Origin: Candidatus Halobonum tyrrellensis G22
GTDB lineage: Archaea; Halobacteriota; Halobacteria; Halobacteriales; Haloferacaceae
Assembly (NCBI RefSeq): GCF_000495475.1
Contig: NZ_ASGZ01000068.1
Location: forward strand, 1 to 64,000
Length of the DNA stretch: 64,000 nucleotides
Direction of reading: 5' to 3'
The notes beneath the pieces were generated by a model, which made no database searches, had not been told where the DNA came from, and was given only the letters and a program-made list of their open reading frames with translations. The number at the start of each line of letters is the position of its first letter. The first letter of the stretch is position 1. Made by a program: the position numbers and the translations under genes. Shown here piece after piece: positions 9,413-18,237 of this stretch.

Positions 9413-12400
9413 TCAGGCGCTCTCCTCCGTCCCGACGATCTCGATCGCGCGGACCTCCGGGTTCTCGGCCGCGCCGGTCTCGAAGGCGACCGTTATCGCG
9501 CCGTCGCCGTCCTCGGTGACGGTGAAACTCTTCGTCACGCCGGTCGCGTGGCCGGCGTCGGCCACGGGGTCGTACTGGTTCAGCACCTGCTGACCCTCGA
9601 TGGAGACGTTGAACTGGCGGTCACCCGCCGCGTTCGTGTCCGGGAACGAGTTGGCGAGCGAGAGCCGCACCTCGACCGTCTCGCCGGCGTCGACCGTGAA
9701 CGTCCACGTGGAGTTGCCGTACCGCTCGCAGTCGAACACCCCGTCCGGGGTGGACGAGGGGACCGACGGGCCGGCCGTCACGTCGTCGCCGCCGCAGTAG
9801 TTGCCCGCGCCGGAACTCGCGACCGACGCGAGGTACGGCGAGCCGGTGTCCGCGACGCCGGTCCAGTCGGGACCGTCGTCCGTCGCGGTGACCGTGGTGC
9901 CCTCGCCCGCGTTCACGCGGTGGAGCACCTGCGCGGCGCCGCTCGACTGTTCGTAGTCGAGGGCCACGACGTCCGACGTCCGGCCGGTGTCGCCGTCGGC
10001 GTCCGCGACGGTCGCCACGAAGTAGTCGACGTTCGACGCGGAGAGGCTCACCGGGAGGGTGGCCTGACCGTTGGCGTCGAGCGTGACCGTCTCCGTGTCC
10101 ACCGACGCCGCGGAGTCGATCTCGTAGTCGTCCACGTCGTAGCTGCCCGACAGGTCCGCGCCGACCACGTGGGTCAGTTGGACCGTCGCGCCCGCCGGCC
10201 CGTTCAGGGTCAGCGTCTGGTCGGTGTCGTCGACCGTCGCCGCGACGTGAGCCGGGAAGTCGGTGCCGCTCAGCGAGACGTTCGCGACGCCGAGCGTCGG
10301 CGCCGCGGGAACGTCCGCCTTCGCGGTGGCTTGTGCGCCGCCCGCGCTGCCGTCGGCCGCCAGGTCGGTCGTCTGCGCCGACCCGTCGGCGTACGCGACG
10401 GTCACCGAGCTACCGGCGATCTCCAGCCCCGAGACGGAGCCCGCACCGCCGCTCCCGCTCGCGTTCTTGATCGTGGTCGGGTCGAGGTCGATCGAGAAGC
10501 CGACCGACTCGCCGGGGTCGAAGTCGTCGAACCCGACGGTCATCACGTCGTACCCCTCGGCGTCGTCCTGGCCGTTGTGCGGCTGGGCGAACACGTCGCC
10601 GTCGGCGGTGCTGACGACGCCGACGCCGTCACCCGACTGGCTGTCGATGCTGAGCGGCTTGGCGGTGCTATCGCCGGCGGTTCCGTCGGGGTCGAACACC
10701 GCGTCGGGGACGAGACTCCCGCTCACGTCGAACGTGACCGACTCGATCGCCTCGTCGCCGGTGTTGGTGACCTCGAACGAGTTCCCGCCGTAGGTGCTCG
10801 CGTCGACCCCGCCGTTCTCCGTGACCGCGACGTCGGCGGAGCCGGTGCCGGTGTCGGTGCCGTCGTCCGACCCGTTACCGGCTCGGCTCACCTCGATCGC
10901 GGAGACTTTCGCGTTGTCCGCGACGGTGGTGAACTCGGCGTTCAACTCGCCGTCGGTCACCTCGACCGTGACCGTCTCCGTGACCGCGGCGTGTGCGCCG
11001 CCCGTCTCGGCGTAGATGTCGTAGTCGTTCAGGACCTGCTGGCCCTCGACGGAGACGTTGAACACGCGGGCGCCCGCGCCGCCGTCGGTGGCGACGCCCT
11101 GGTAGAGTTCGGCGAACGAGAGGTCGACCTCGTAGGTGCCGTTCTCCACGGGCACGTCGTAGCCGAAGTCGCCGTACCGCTCGGTGTAGTACAGCTGGTC
11201 GTCGTCCGTGTTCGCGATCTCGGGAGTCGCGGGCGTCTCCGAGCCGCCGGTCGCGAACGTCGACCCGCCGTCGAAGTTCGTGTCCGCCGCGTACACCGTG
11301 CCGTCGGCCGCGGTGTACTCGGGACCGCCGGCGTTGACGGCGAACACCGTCTCGTTCTCGCCGGCGCCGTCGTCCGCGGACGCGTCGTAGTGGAGCACCA
11401 CCACGTTCGAGGCGAGTCCCGTGTCGCCGGAGACGTCGCCGTGTGCGGCCACGAAGTAGTTGTAGCCCGCGTCGTCGTCGTCGTCGGCGCCGTCGGTCAG
11501 CGTGACCGGCACCGCCGCCTCGCCGTCCGAGTCGAGGGTGGCCTCGTAGTACTCGACGCCGACCACGTTGTTCGCTTCGAGCGCCTCGACGTCGTAGCCG
11601 CCGTCGGGCACGTTGCTCAACGCGAGTTCGCCCTCGACGCGCACCAGCGAGACCGTCTCGCCGGGTTCGCCGGTGACCGTGACGGTCTGGTCCGCGTCGG
11701 CGACCGTCGCGCCGCTGTGGTAGTCGTCGAGGACCGACCCGTCGAGCGAGACGTTCTCGACGCCGACCGTCGGCGCGGGCGCCTCGCTCGCGTTCACGAC
11801 GGCGGTCGCGCCGCCGTCGGAGCCGTCACCCATCAGCTGGGTGGTCTGGGTGGTCCCGTCCGCGTAGGTGACCGTCACCGTCGAGCGGGCGAGTTCGAGC
11901 CCCGAGACCGGGCCGGCCTCCTGGGAGCCGACCGTCGCGCCCTTGATGCTCGTCGGGTCGTTGTCCGCCCAGAACGTCGCCGTCTCGCCGCTCTGGAAGT
12001 CGTCGAACGCGACGGTCATCACGTCGTAGCCGTCGTCGGCGTTCTGGCCGTTGTGCGGCTGGCTGAACGCCTCGCCGGTTCCGGGTTCGGTGACGATGCC
12101 GGTACCGCCCTCGCTGACGATGTTGAGACCCTCACCGGTCGGGTCGCCCGCGGTCCCCTGCGGGTCGAACACCATGTCCGGGAGCGTCGCGGTGCTCAGG
12201 TCGAACGAGACCGACGTGATGTTCGCCTCGCCGGTGTTCGTCACCTGGTACGACCCGGAGCCGTACGTCGACTGGTCGACGTTGTCGCTGTCGGGGGTGA
12301 CCTCGACGAGCGCCGACCCGACCGCGTCGCTGCCGTCGCCGACGGACGCGCCGGTCTCCCAGAGGTCGGTGAGCGCCAGCATCTCGCTCAGCCCGATGGT

Positions 12401-15400
12401 CTCTCCGCCCGTTCCGGGAACTTCCGCGCCGGTCTGGTACCAGTCGATGGCGGTCAACAGCTCCTGTTGGCTGACCGTGGTGTCGTCGCCGGCGCCGTGG
12501 CTCGCGACCGCCTGCACGACGGTCGTCGTGCCGGCGTCGCCGTCGGCGTCCTCGACGGTCACCTCGACCGTGTCGGTGGTCGCGTCGGTGCCGTCGGAGA
12601 CGCTGACCTCGAAGGTGAGCGTCTCGTCGCCGTCGACCTCGGGCGCGGTGAACGACAGCGTCGCCGAGTCGAAGTAGCTCAGTCCCGCGTCGGGACCGCC
12701 GGTCTGCGACCAGGTGTAGCCGAGCGTGTCGCCGTCCGGGTCCGAGGAGTTCGAGGCGTCGAGCGTGACCTGCTCGCCCTCCTCGACGGTGACGTCAGCG
12801 CCCGCGTCGGCCACGGGGGCCCCGTTCGCGGGCGGGGTGACGTACTCGACGGAGAGGTCGGTCCACGTCGCGTCGAACGTCGACTCCGCGCTGTACGACG
12901 TCGAGATGACGCCGACCGCCAGCCCCGTGCCGTCGGAGCTGTCGAGCCACGACGCCGGGACGGTGGTCTCGCCGACGTACGTCCGCTCGCCGCCGTCGGC
13001 CGTGTAGTACGCCACGACGGTGTCGTTGCTCGGGTACACCGTCATCGAGAGGTCCGTGTCGTTGCTCGGACCCACGACGCCGGCGTCGGCCGGGTAGGCG
13101 ACCTGCGAGAAGCCGTCGCCGGTCTCCCCGCCGAACTGGACGCCGCCCTGCCCGCCCTTGGCGCCGACGACGAGTTTCAGGTAGTTGTCCTGGTCGCCGT
13201 TGCCGATGTAGATGCCGAGTCCCTGGTAGTCCGAGGGGTCGGCCGGCATGCCGTTGACCGTCGTGGAGACGGTGAACGGTTCGTCGGGCGCGTCGACGCC
13301 GCGCTGGAACGCGAACTGCTGGTCGTTGTTCGTGGCGTCGCCCGCGGGGACGTTCTCGACCGTCAGCACCTGCGCCGCGCCGCCGACCGTCATCTGGTCG
13401 GGGTCGTACAGGTCGGCGTAGTCGGTCTCGCCGTTCGTCATCAACCCGGTCCAGCCCTGGCCGTTCTCGCCGAACAGCTGGGTCTCCGAGAAGTCCATCA
13501 CGACCGGCAGCGACGTCGTGGTCCCGTTGTCCGCGTCGACCGCGAACGGGTCGAAGGTGTCGGGTGCGCCGTCGTTGTCGTCGTCGGGGTCGTTGACGTT
13601 CGACGTGCCGTCGTCGTCGAAGTCGGCGGGCGTCGACGCCGCCGAACACGGGTTCGTCCCCGCGTCGAGTTCGTCGGCGTTGTCGTAGCCGTCGTCGTCC
13701 TCGTCGAGACTCGCGTCGTCGGCGCCCGTACACTGCGGTCCGTCGCCGCCGCCGGTGTTGCCGTAGTCGGTCGGCTCGAACACCGTGATGCCGCCGCGGG
13801 CAGTCCAGACGGTCCCGGGGAAGGGGTCGTCGTCGCCCTGCGTGGTGATGCCGAGCGCGCTGAGGTCGCTGAAGAAGTTGCCGTCCTGGTCGGTCACGCC
13901 GTCGCCCGCGTCGGTGAGCTGGACGCGCGTGACCGAACTGGAGCCGACGACGACGAGCAGGTCGCCCTGCATCTTCTCGCCGAAGTTCGAGGCGGTGTAC
14001 TCCTCCATCCCGCCGGTCCACCCGAAGGTGTCACCGAGGGAGTTGTCCTCGCTCGGACTCTGGTAGTCGCACTCGACCGGGTTCACCTTCGAGGCGGGAA
14101 CGGGGCTGTTGGCCTCCGTGATGTTGAGGACCATGTTGCCGTCCGCGTCGTAGACGTCCGCGCCGGTCGGGTTGCCCCGGGTGGGGTTGGGGTGACCCGC
14201 GTAGCTCCCCTCGCTCGCGAGGTGGAGTTGGTCGCCCGTGCCCGAGCCGGGGTCGTTCGGCTCGTTTGTACACATACCACCGGGACCCTCGTCGACCGGC
14301 TGGTCGCCCCAGCCGCCGTTCGGGCCGTTGTCGATGGCGTAGAGCCGTCCGTCCGCCGTGAGTGCGACGTCGTACGGGTTGCGGTAGCCCGACGCGTACA
14401 CCTGCACGGGACCGTTCTCGACCCACTTGGCCTGGTTGACGCCGTCGTCGCCGCCGAACGGCAGGTCGTCGCCGTCAGTGGCGTCGTCGGTTTGGATCGT
14501 CGGGAGGGCGTAGTAGAAGTCGAGGTCGGGGTACGACCCACTGCTCCCCTGCGGGTCGTAGCTCTGGAGGCTCTTGGCCGCGTAGTCGGCCTCGATCTGT
14601 GCGAGGTCGACCGACAGCACCGCGGCCGACAGCGCGTACTCGGGGGTGTGCCCGAAGTTGTTCGAGGGCGCACCCTGGTTGGTGTGGCCGCCCTGTGCGG
14701 CGTACAGCGTGTCGCCGTCCGCCGAGAGGGCGAGCCCGTTGGTCGCGTGGTTCTCCTCCGACCGCGGCAGGCCGACCACGAGTACGTCGTGGTCGACGCC
14801 CGCGAGGTTCCCCTCGGCGTTCCAGTCGAACGTCAGCCGGGAGATGGCGCCGGAGTTGGTGTCGGTGTCGTCGTCGTCCGTCCCGACGTCGATCGTCGGG
14901 TCGCTCGACGAGACGTACACCACCGGCTGGGCCGCGGTGCCGCCCACCGTCAGCCCGGTCACCTGTCGGGTCCCCTCGCCGGGGACGTAGTTGCCGTTGT
15001 CGTCGTGGTTCGGGATCTCCTGGATCGCGCCGATCGCCTCCTGGGAGTCGACGGTGTAGTCGTTCTCCGCGGTGCGGGTGACGTCGAGCGCGTACACCAT
15101 CCCGTTCTGCTGGGCGACGTACAGGCGGCCGTCCGGGCCGAACTCCAGCGCCGTGAGCGGCCCCTGGTCGAAGCCCTCGAGGGTGCTCTTGCCGAAGCCG
15201 ACCTCCGCCGCGCTGGTCCCCTCGCCGGAGAGGGAGACGTTCAGCGGCGAGTCGACGCCGGTGTGTGCGACCTCGAGGGTCGCGCTCTCGGCGCCGAACT
15301 CGGACGGCGAGAACGTCACCTCGACCGTCGCGGAGTCGCCGGGCGCGAGCGTCGTCTCCGAGGGCGCCCCGACCGCGAACGCGTCGGCGCCGTCACCGGC

Positions 15401-16180
15401 GACCGAGACGTCGGTGAGGTCGATGCTCGGGTCGCCGTCGCCGCCGAGGTTGGTCAGCGTCACCGTCTCGGTGGCGCTCTCCCCCGCGACGACGCCGCCG
15501 AAGTCGACGCTCAACGCCGCGCCGAGCGTGTCGGGTTGGGGCTCGGCCGCGACGATCTCTATCGCGGAGACCTTCGCGTTGTCCGTGACGGTGGCGAACG
15601 AGACGTTGATCTCGCCGTCGTCGGGCGTGACCGCGTACGACTTCATCACGCCCGTGTTCGCGCCCACGTCGGCGTAGATGTCGTAGCCGTCGAGTTCGAG
15701 GTCGCCGCCCTCGACGTTCACGTCGAACACGCGCGCGTCGGCGCTGTCTTGGTATATCTCGGCGAAGTAGAGGCGGACCTCGTACCGCTGGCCGCTCTGG
15801 ATGCCGTCGGTGAACGACCAGTCCATGTCGCCGTACAGTTCCGTGGTGAACAGGCCCGTGGGCGTCCCCGCCGGGACGGAGTCGTCGAGCGAGACCGACG
15901 CGTCTCCCGAGTACGTCGACCCGTCCGAGACGCTCACTCCCGCCGTGGATCCGGGCGTCGTCCAGTCGGGCCCGGCGTCGGTCGAGGCGACCGACGACCC
16001 GCCCGCGTTCACGCGATACACGGCGTCACCCGGGGCTGCGACGGCGGGGGCGACCGCGCCCCCGCCCGCCGGTCCCGTGGTGGCCGCCGCGACCCCGATG
16101 GGGCCGACGGCGACCGACAACACCATGACCGCTGCCAGTAATACCGTCCTTGCCGTCTCCGCTCGTGATGTTTGTCTCAT
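9413..16180 (-). CDS. Giant secreted malectin / beta-propeller / PKD protein
   Basis: This is a 2,255-residue protein. I choose ATG 16178-16180 because a signal peptide follows directly (RTVLLAAVMVLSVAVGPIGV). Approximate order: malectin-like domain 50-212 (VYRVNAGG); ASH-like beta domain 215-323; six-bladed glucose/sorbosone-dehydrogenase-like propeller 325-803 (LTALEFGPDGRLYVAQQNG); Asp-rich thrombospondin-3/EF-type Ca sites 815-880 (DEDDDGYDNADELDAGTNP); LamG-like 885-1113; PKD 1117-1212; dockerin-like segment 1224-1277; then two copies of a STYG..NTG..FDP.GTAGD domain pair, each followed by another malectin-like domain (1610-1763 and 2083-2253). There is no C-terminal anchor, so it is probably secreted or held by binding glycan. 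Carbohydrate binding is inferred from the malectin folds. Confidence 0.88.
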   Translation of the reverse strand: MRQTSRAETARTVLLAAVMVLSVAVGPIGVAAATTGPAGGGAVAPAVAAPGDAVYRVNAGGSSVASTDAGPDWTTPGSTAGVSVSDGSTYSGDASVSLDDSVPAGTPTGLFTTELYGDMDWSFTDGIQSGQRYEVRLYFAEIYQDSADARVFDVNVEGGDLELDGYDIYADVGANTGVMKSYAVTPDDGEINVSFATVTDNAKVSAIEIVAAEPQPDTLGAALSVDFGGVVAGESATETVTLTNLGGDGDPSIDLTDVSVAGDGADAFAVGAPSETTLAPGDSATVEVTFSPSEFGAESATLEVAHTGVDSPLNVSLSGEGTSAAEVGFGKSTLEGFDQGPLTALEFGPDGRLYVAQQNGMVYALDVTRTAENDYTVDSQEAIGAIQEIPNHDDNGNYVPGEGTRQVTGLTVGGTAAQPVVYVSSSDPTIDVGTDDDDTDTNSGAISRLTFDWNAEGNLAGVDHDVLVVGLPRSEENHATNGLALSADGDTLYAAQGGHTNQGAPSNNFGHTPEYALSAAVLSVDLAQIEADYAAKSLQSYDPQGSSGSYPDLDFYYALPTIQTDDATDGDDLPFGGDDGVNQAKWVENGPVQVYASGYRNPYDVALTADGRLYAIDNGPNGGWGDQPVDEGPGGMCTNEPNDPGSGTGDQLHLASEGSYAGHPNPTRGNPTGADVYDADGNMVLNITEANSPVPASKVNPVECDYQSPSEDNSLGDTFGWTGGMEEYTASNFGEKMQGDLLVVVGSSSVTRVQLTDAGDGVTDQDGNFFSDLSALGITTQGDDDPFPGTVWTARGGITVFEPTDYGNTGGGDGPQCTGADDASLDEDDDGYDNADELDAGTNPCSAASTPADFDDDGTSNVNDPDDDNDGAPDTFDPFAVDADNGTTTSLPVVMDFSETQLFGENGQGWTGLMTNGETDYADLYDPDQMTVGGAAQVLTVENVPAGDATNNDQQFAFQRGVDAPDEPFTVSTTVNGMPADPSDYQGLGIYIGNGDQDNYLKLVVGAKGGQGGVQFGGETGDGFSQVAYPADAGVVGPSNDTDLSMTVYPSNDTVVAYYTADGGERTYVGETTVPASWLDSSDGTGLAVGVISTSYSAESTFDATWTDLSVEYVTPPANGAPVADAGADVTVEEGEQVTLDASNSSDPDGDTLGYTWSQTGGPDAGLSYFDSATLSFTAPEVDGDETLTFEVSVSDGTDATTDTVEVTVEDADGDAGTTTVVQAVASHGAGDDTTVSQQELLTAIDWYQTGAEVPGTGGETIGLSEMLALTDLWETGASVGDGSDAVGSALVEVTPDSDNVDQSTYGSGSYQVTNTGEANITSVSFDLSTATLPDMVFDPQGTAGDPTGEGLNIVSEGGTGIVTEPGTGEAFSQPHNGQNADDGYDVMTVAFDDFQSGETATFWADNDPTSIKGATVGSQEAGPVSGLELARSTVTVTYADGTTQTTQLMGDGSDGGATAVVNASEAPAPTVGVENVSLDGSVLDDYHSGATVADADQTVTVTGEPGETVSLVRVEGELALSNVPDGGYDVEALEANNVVGVEYYEATLDSDGEAAVPVTLTDGADDDDDAGYNYFVAAHGDVSGDTGLASNVVVLHYDASADDGAGENETVFAVNAGGPEYTAADGTVYAADTNFDGGSTFATGGSETPATPEIANTDDDQLYYTERYGDFGYDVPVENGTYEVDLSFAELYQGVATDGGAGARVFNVSVEGQQVLNDYDIYAETGGAHAAVTETVTVEVTDGELNAEFTTVADNAKVSAIEVSRAGNGSDDGTDTGTGSADVAVTENGGVDASTYGGNSFEVTNTGDEAIESVTFDVSGSLVPDAVFDPDGTAGDSTAKPLSIDSQSGDGVGVVSTADGDVFAQPHNGQDDAEGYDVMTVGFDDFDPGESVGFSIDLDPTTIKNASGSGGAGSVSGLEIAGSSVTVAYADGSAQTTDLAADGSAGGAQATAKADVPAAPTLGVANVSLSGTDFPAHVAATVDDTDQTLTLNGPAGATVQLTHVVGADLSGSYDVDDYEIDSAASVDTETVTLDANGQATLPVSLSASNVDYFVATVADADGDTGRTSDVVALDYEQSSGAAQVLHRVNAGEGTTVTATDDGPDWTGVADTGSPYLASVASSGAGNYCGGDDVTAGPSVPSSTPDGVFDCERYGNSTWTFTVDAGETVEVRLSLANSFPDTNAAGDRQFNVSIEGQQVLNQYDPVADAGHATGVTKSFTVTEDGDGAITVAFETGAAENPEVRAIEIVGTEESA

Positions 16181-16579
16181 CTTACACGTGCGGCCGTCCC
16201 CAAGCGATACCGCATGATTGTTATTAATGAACTGCCGTGTAGTCTCGGACGCCGACACCCGCTCTGTCCGGACGAGAGGTCGTCTCTCGCCCATCGAGAC
16301 GGGTAACTGGCACCGCCGGACCGCCGGCAACGAGGACGTACGAGGGGGGCGTCCCGACGGCCCACGACCGGGGGCGGATCCGAGGGACGCGAGACCCGGG
16401 AGTAAGGAGTGGTTACACCCCACACGCCCGGCCCGACGGCGGCGGAGGTGTCGCCGTCGCTCCCGCCGGAATCGTGGCGGCTACGGGCGGTACGCTCCGC
16501 CTGCGACCCGGGGCGCGCCCCGCCGTCCGCCGGGGATGGATTCGCCGAGCGGGGCGATAATCGAACCCTGAGGCCGGTA
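16181..16579. other. Divergent intergenic region
   Basis: It lies between the giant malectin gene (minus) and the DUF7344-type gene (plus). It contains a TATAACAAAG-like element at 16216-16225 facing the malectin gene, with AT-rich flanks. The remainder is GC-rich with no supported gene. Confidence 0.6.
16216..16225 (-). promoter_or_regulatory. AATAACAATC element before the malectin gene
   Basis: On the coding strand this reads AATAACAATC, 36 bases before the ATG at 16180. It is one of at least twelve related elements oriented toward surface genes in this window. Confidence 0.5.
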
Positions 16580-17218
16580 ATGACAGCGTCGCATACTCTT
16601 GTGGGGGGGGACCGTACCGCCGGTAGTGTAGTGAGCCTCCGAAACCAGGTTCGGGGTGACCCCCCGCGCGAGGAGTCGCGGTTGACCCGCGAGGACGTCT
16701 TCTCGCTCCTGAGCAACCGGCGGCGCCGGTACGTGCTGTACAGCCTGCGGAGCGAGGACGGGACGACGACCATCGGCGACCTGGCGACCCGGATCGCCGC
16801 CTGGGAGGCTGAGGTCGCGCCGGCGGCGGTGGGGTCGCGTCGGCGGAAGGTGGTGTACAACTCCCTCCAGCAGTCGCACCTCCCGCGTCTCGCCGAGAAC
16901 GACCTGGTCGTCTACGACCGCGAGGCGGGGACGGTCGACCTCACCGACCGCGGCGCGCGCGTCGGCGACTACCTCGCACGGGTGCCGGGGCGCGACCGTC
17001 GGTGGGGGTGGCTGTATCTCGGGCTGGCGGGCGTCGCCTGTCTCGTCGCCGTCGCCCACCTCGGCGGCGTCCCGCCGGTGGCCGGGGTAGCGGGCGAGGT
17101 GTGGTTCACGCTGTTCGCGGCGACGCTCCTGTTCGTGGCCGTCGGCAACGTCTCGACCGAGTACGTCGGGCGGTCGTCGGTCGAGGAGCCGCCCGAGCGG
17201 ACGGGCGAAGAAGGGTAA
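16580..17218 (+). CDS. DUF7344-type winged-helix membrane regulator
   Basis: This is a 212-residue protein from ATG 16580; an in-frame GTG at 16631 is a plausible alternative. The sequence LTREDVFSLLSNRRRRYVLY begins a winged-helix domain (about residues 40-130) with the hallmark (I/T)GDLATRIAAWE and HLPRLAENDLVVYD segments of DUF7344. Two hydrophobic C-terminal segments follow (about 145-167 and 170-190). DUF7344 proteins are common haloarchaeal putative transcription regulators. Two further members occur at 22675 and 55947, all next to surface-protein genes, which suggests local regulation. Ligand and targets are unknown. Confidence 0.85.
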   Translation: MTASHTLVGGDRTAGSVVSLRNQVRGDPPREESRLTREDVFSLLSNRRRRYVLYSLRSEDGTTTIGDLATRIAAWEAEVAPAAVGSRRRKVVYNSLQQSHLPRLAENDLVVYDREAGTVDLTDRGARVGDYLARVPGRDRRWGWLYLGLAGVACLVAVAHLGGVPPVAGVAGEVWFTLFAATLLFVAVGNVSTEYVGRSSVEEPPERTGEEG

Positions 17219-17292
17219 CCGCGGGCGCCGGAGGGCCGGCGGGGACCGGACGCCGGAACGGCCGAGAGGAACGGTCGCCAGTCGGGTCCCAA

Positions 17293-17342
17293 CGGGGCGA
17301 CCCGGTCGGGCGAGAGCCGCGCCGCAGGCGTGCCGTCGGCGG
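17293..17342 (-). repeat. Dispersed repeat copy B (TPAARLSPDRVAP)
   Basis: This matches 6816-6865 over about 50 bases. On the minus strand it reads NDPADGTPAARLSPDRVAPL within a frame without a credible gene. It may be a relic of the same C-terminal coding sequence or a recombination footprint. Confidence 0.6.
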
Positions 17343-17562
17343 GGTCGTTCGTCCAGTAGCTCGCGTCCTCGTTCGGGTGGTTCGTCACCGCCGGCACCGA
17401 CCGCCGACCACGGCTCCGCCCCGCCTCGACACCGGCGGGCGGCGACGGGCCGCCAACCCCAAACCTGCGCCGATACGGCCGTGAAACCGATTTTACTGCG
17501 GACGGAGTGGGGTCGACCGACCGGGGAGACGGCGGTCGCGGTCGCGCCGCGAGCGACGTGCT

Positions 17563-17582
17563 ACCCCACCGCGTCCGCCGTT
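17563..17582 (-). repeat. ORB-like origin repeat 1
   Basis: The minus strand reads AACGGCGGACGCGGTGGGGT, which matches the AACRGCGGACNNNGTGGKG consensus. It is the outermost left copy. Confidence 0.7.
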
Positions 17583-17766
17583 GTCGGGCGCGTTCGAGCG
17601 TCAGGGGTCCCACGAACGGAACGCAGGTTCGACCGAAACGGCGGGCGGAGCGAGATACCACCCTCGGCGGGAATCGAGCGACTGTCGGGACCGTTCGACC
17701 GGTCGCTACTCGGGCGGCGGGCGTTCGGTCGGGTCCTCGAACGAACGCCTGTCGTCGACGCCGAAC

Positions 17767-17786
17767 ACCCCACCGCGTCCGTAGTT
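17767..17786 (-). repeat. ORB-like origin repeat 2, degenerate
   Basis: The minus strand reads AACTACGGACGCGGTGGGGT. The GCG core is altered but the right half is intact. Confidence 0.5.
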
Positions 17787-17808
17787 AGGTTGACACGATC
17801 GGGGGTGG

Positions 17809-17828
17809 AACAGCGGACATCGTGGTGT
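17809..17828 (+). repeat. ORB-like origin repeat 3
   Basis: This reads AACAGCGGACATCGTGGTGT and is identical to the copy at 19885-19904 on the other side of the initiator gene. Confidence 0.75.
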
Positions 17829-17922
17829 GCGGCGGTAGATCGAATCGAGAAGTTGGCGGTAGAATCCCTAAGACGGGAGATAACGAGGAGATAGACGTTC
17901 AAACGGAGCCGTCCACACACTC

Positions 17923-17942
17923 CCCCCACTGTGTCCGCCGTT
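17923..17942 (-). repeat. ORB-like origin repeat 4, long form
   Basis: The minus strand reads AACGGCGGACACAGTGGGGG and continues into GGAGTGTG, an extended G-string shared with the copy at 18112. The two long copies are inverted and face away from each other across the AT-rich stretch. Confidence 0.8.
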
Positions 17943-17977
17943 CTTGCGCCGAAGGTGGGGGTGGGGGGTCGCGAGCG

Positions 17978-18060
17978 GTTTGTTTCACTACCCACTACTC
18001 GTTTTATTCTCGACGAAAGTGGAGTACGGTGAACTACGGCTAGATGGATTATAAAACTAC
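17978..18060. other. AT-rich candidate unwinding element
   Basis: This stretch is clearly AT-richer than its surroundings (GTTTTATTCTCGACG, GGATTATAAAACTAC) and lies between the two long inverted ORB-like repeats. It is the likely duplex-unwinding region of the origin, inferred from position and composition. Confidence 0.65.
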
Positions 18061-18111
18061 CGCCGGTCTAGAGCCTCCCGTCCGAGGGGGGAGGGGGAGG
18101 TTCGGAGCGAG

Positions 18112-18131
18112 AACAGCGGACATAGTGGGGG
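18112..18131 (+). repeat. ORB-like origin repeat 5, long form
   Basis: This reads AACAGCGGACATAGTGGGGG followed by GGAGTGT. It is the inverted partner of 17923-17942. Confidence 0.8.
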
Positions 18132-18164
18132 GAGTGTTCCCCCCGTTTCCTTTAAGTCAGCGAG

Positions 18165-18184
18165 AACAGCGGAAACAGCGGACG
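18165..18184 (+). repeat. ORB-like origin repeat 6, degenerate
   Basis: It holds two adjacent ACAGCGGA cores (AACAGCGGAAACAGCGGACG), followed by a CGGACGCGGTGG half-site. It overlaps the promoter of orc1/cdc6, so Orc binding could repress its own gene. Confidence 0.55.
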
Positions 18185-18195
18185 CTCCGGACGCG

Positions 18196-18205
18196 GTGGT
18201 TTTAT
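18196..18205 (+). promoter_or_regulatory. TATA-like element of orc1/cdc6
   Basis: GTGGTTTTATG lies about 33-40 bases before ATG 18238. It is the only AT-rich hexamer at this spacing and directly abuts an ORB half-site. Confidence 0.5.
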
Positions 18206-18237
18206 GCTCGCGTACGAGAGAGCGTGCGTCGAACACG

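Larger units (their letters stand above)
17219..18237. other. Replication origin region, left arm
   Basis: A noncoding kilobase upstream of orc1/cdc6. It contains six complete or partial copies of AACAGCGGACNNNGTGGKG in both orientations and an AT-rich stretch at 17978-18060. This combination, beside an initiator gene, is the standard layout of a haloarchaeal origin. Remnant coding-like sequence occurs only near 17298-17400. Confidence 0.8.

Noticed and set aside
7181-16141. A plus-strand open frame of 2,986 codons opposite the giant malectin and PKD genes
   Set aside because: It is the antisense of real genes. Its translation is dominated by Arg, Val and Gly with no domain, signal or start context; this is a known artefact of high-GC third positions.
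16969-17661. Minus-strand frame containing TNHPNEDASYWTNDPADG
   Set aside because: The stretch looks protein-like for about 30 residues, but the rest is low-complexity and overlaps both a real gene and origin repeats. Kept only as a dispersed repeat.
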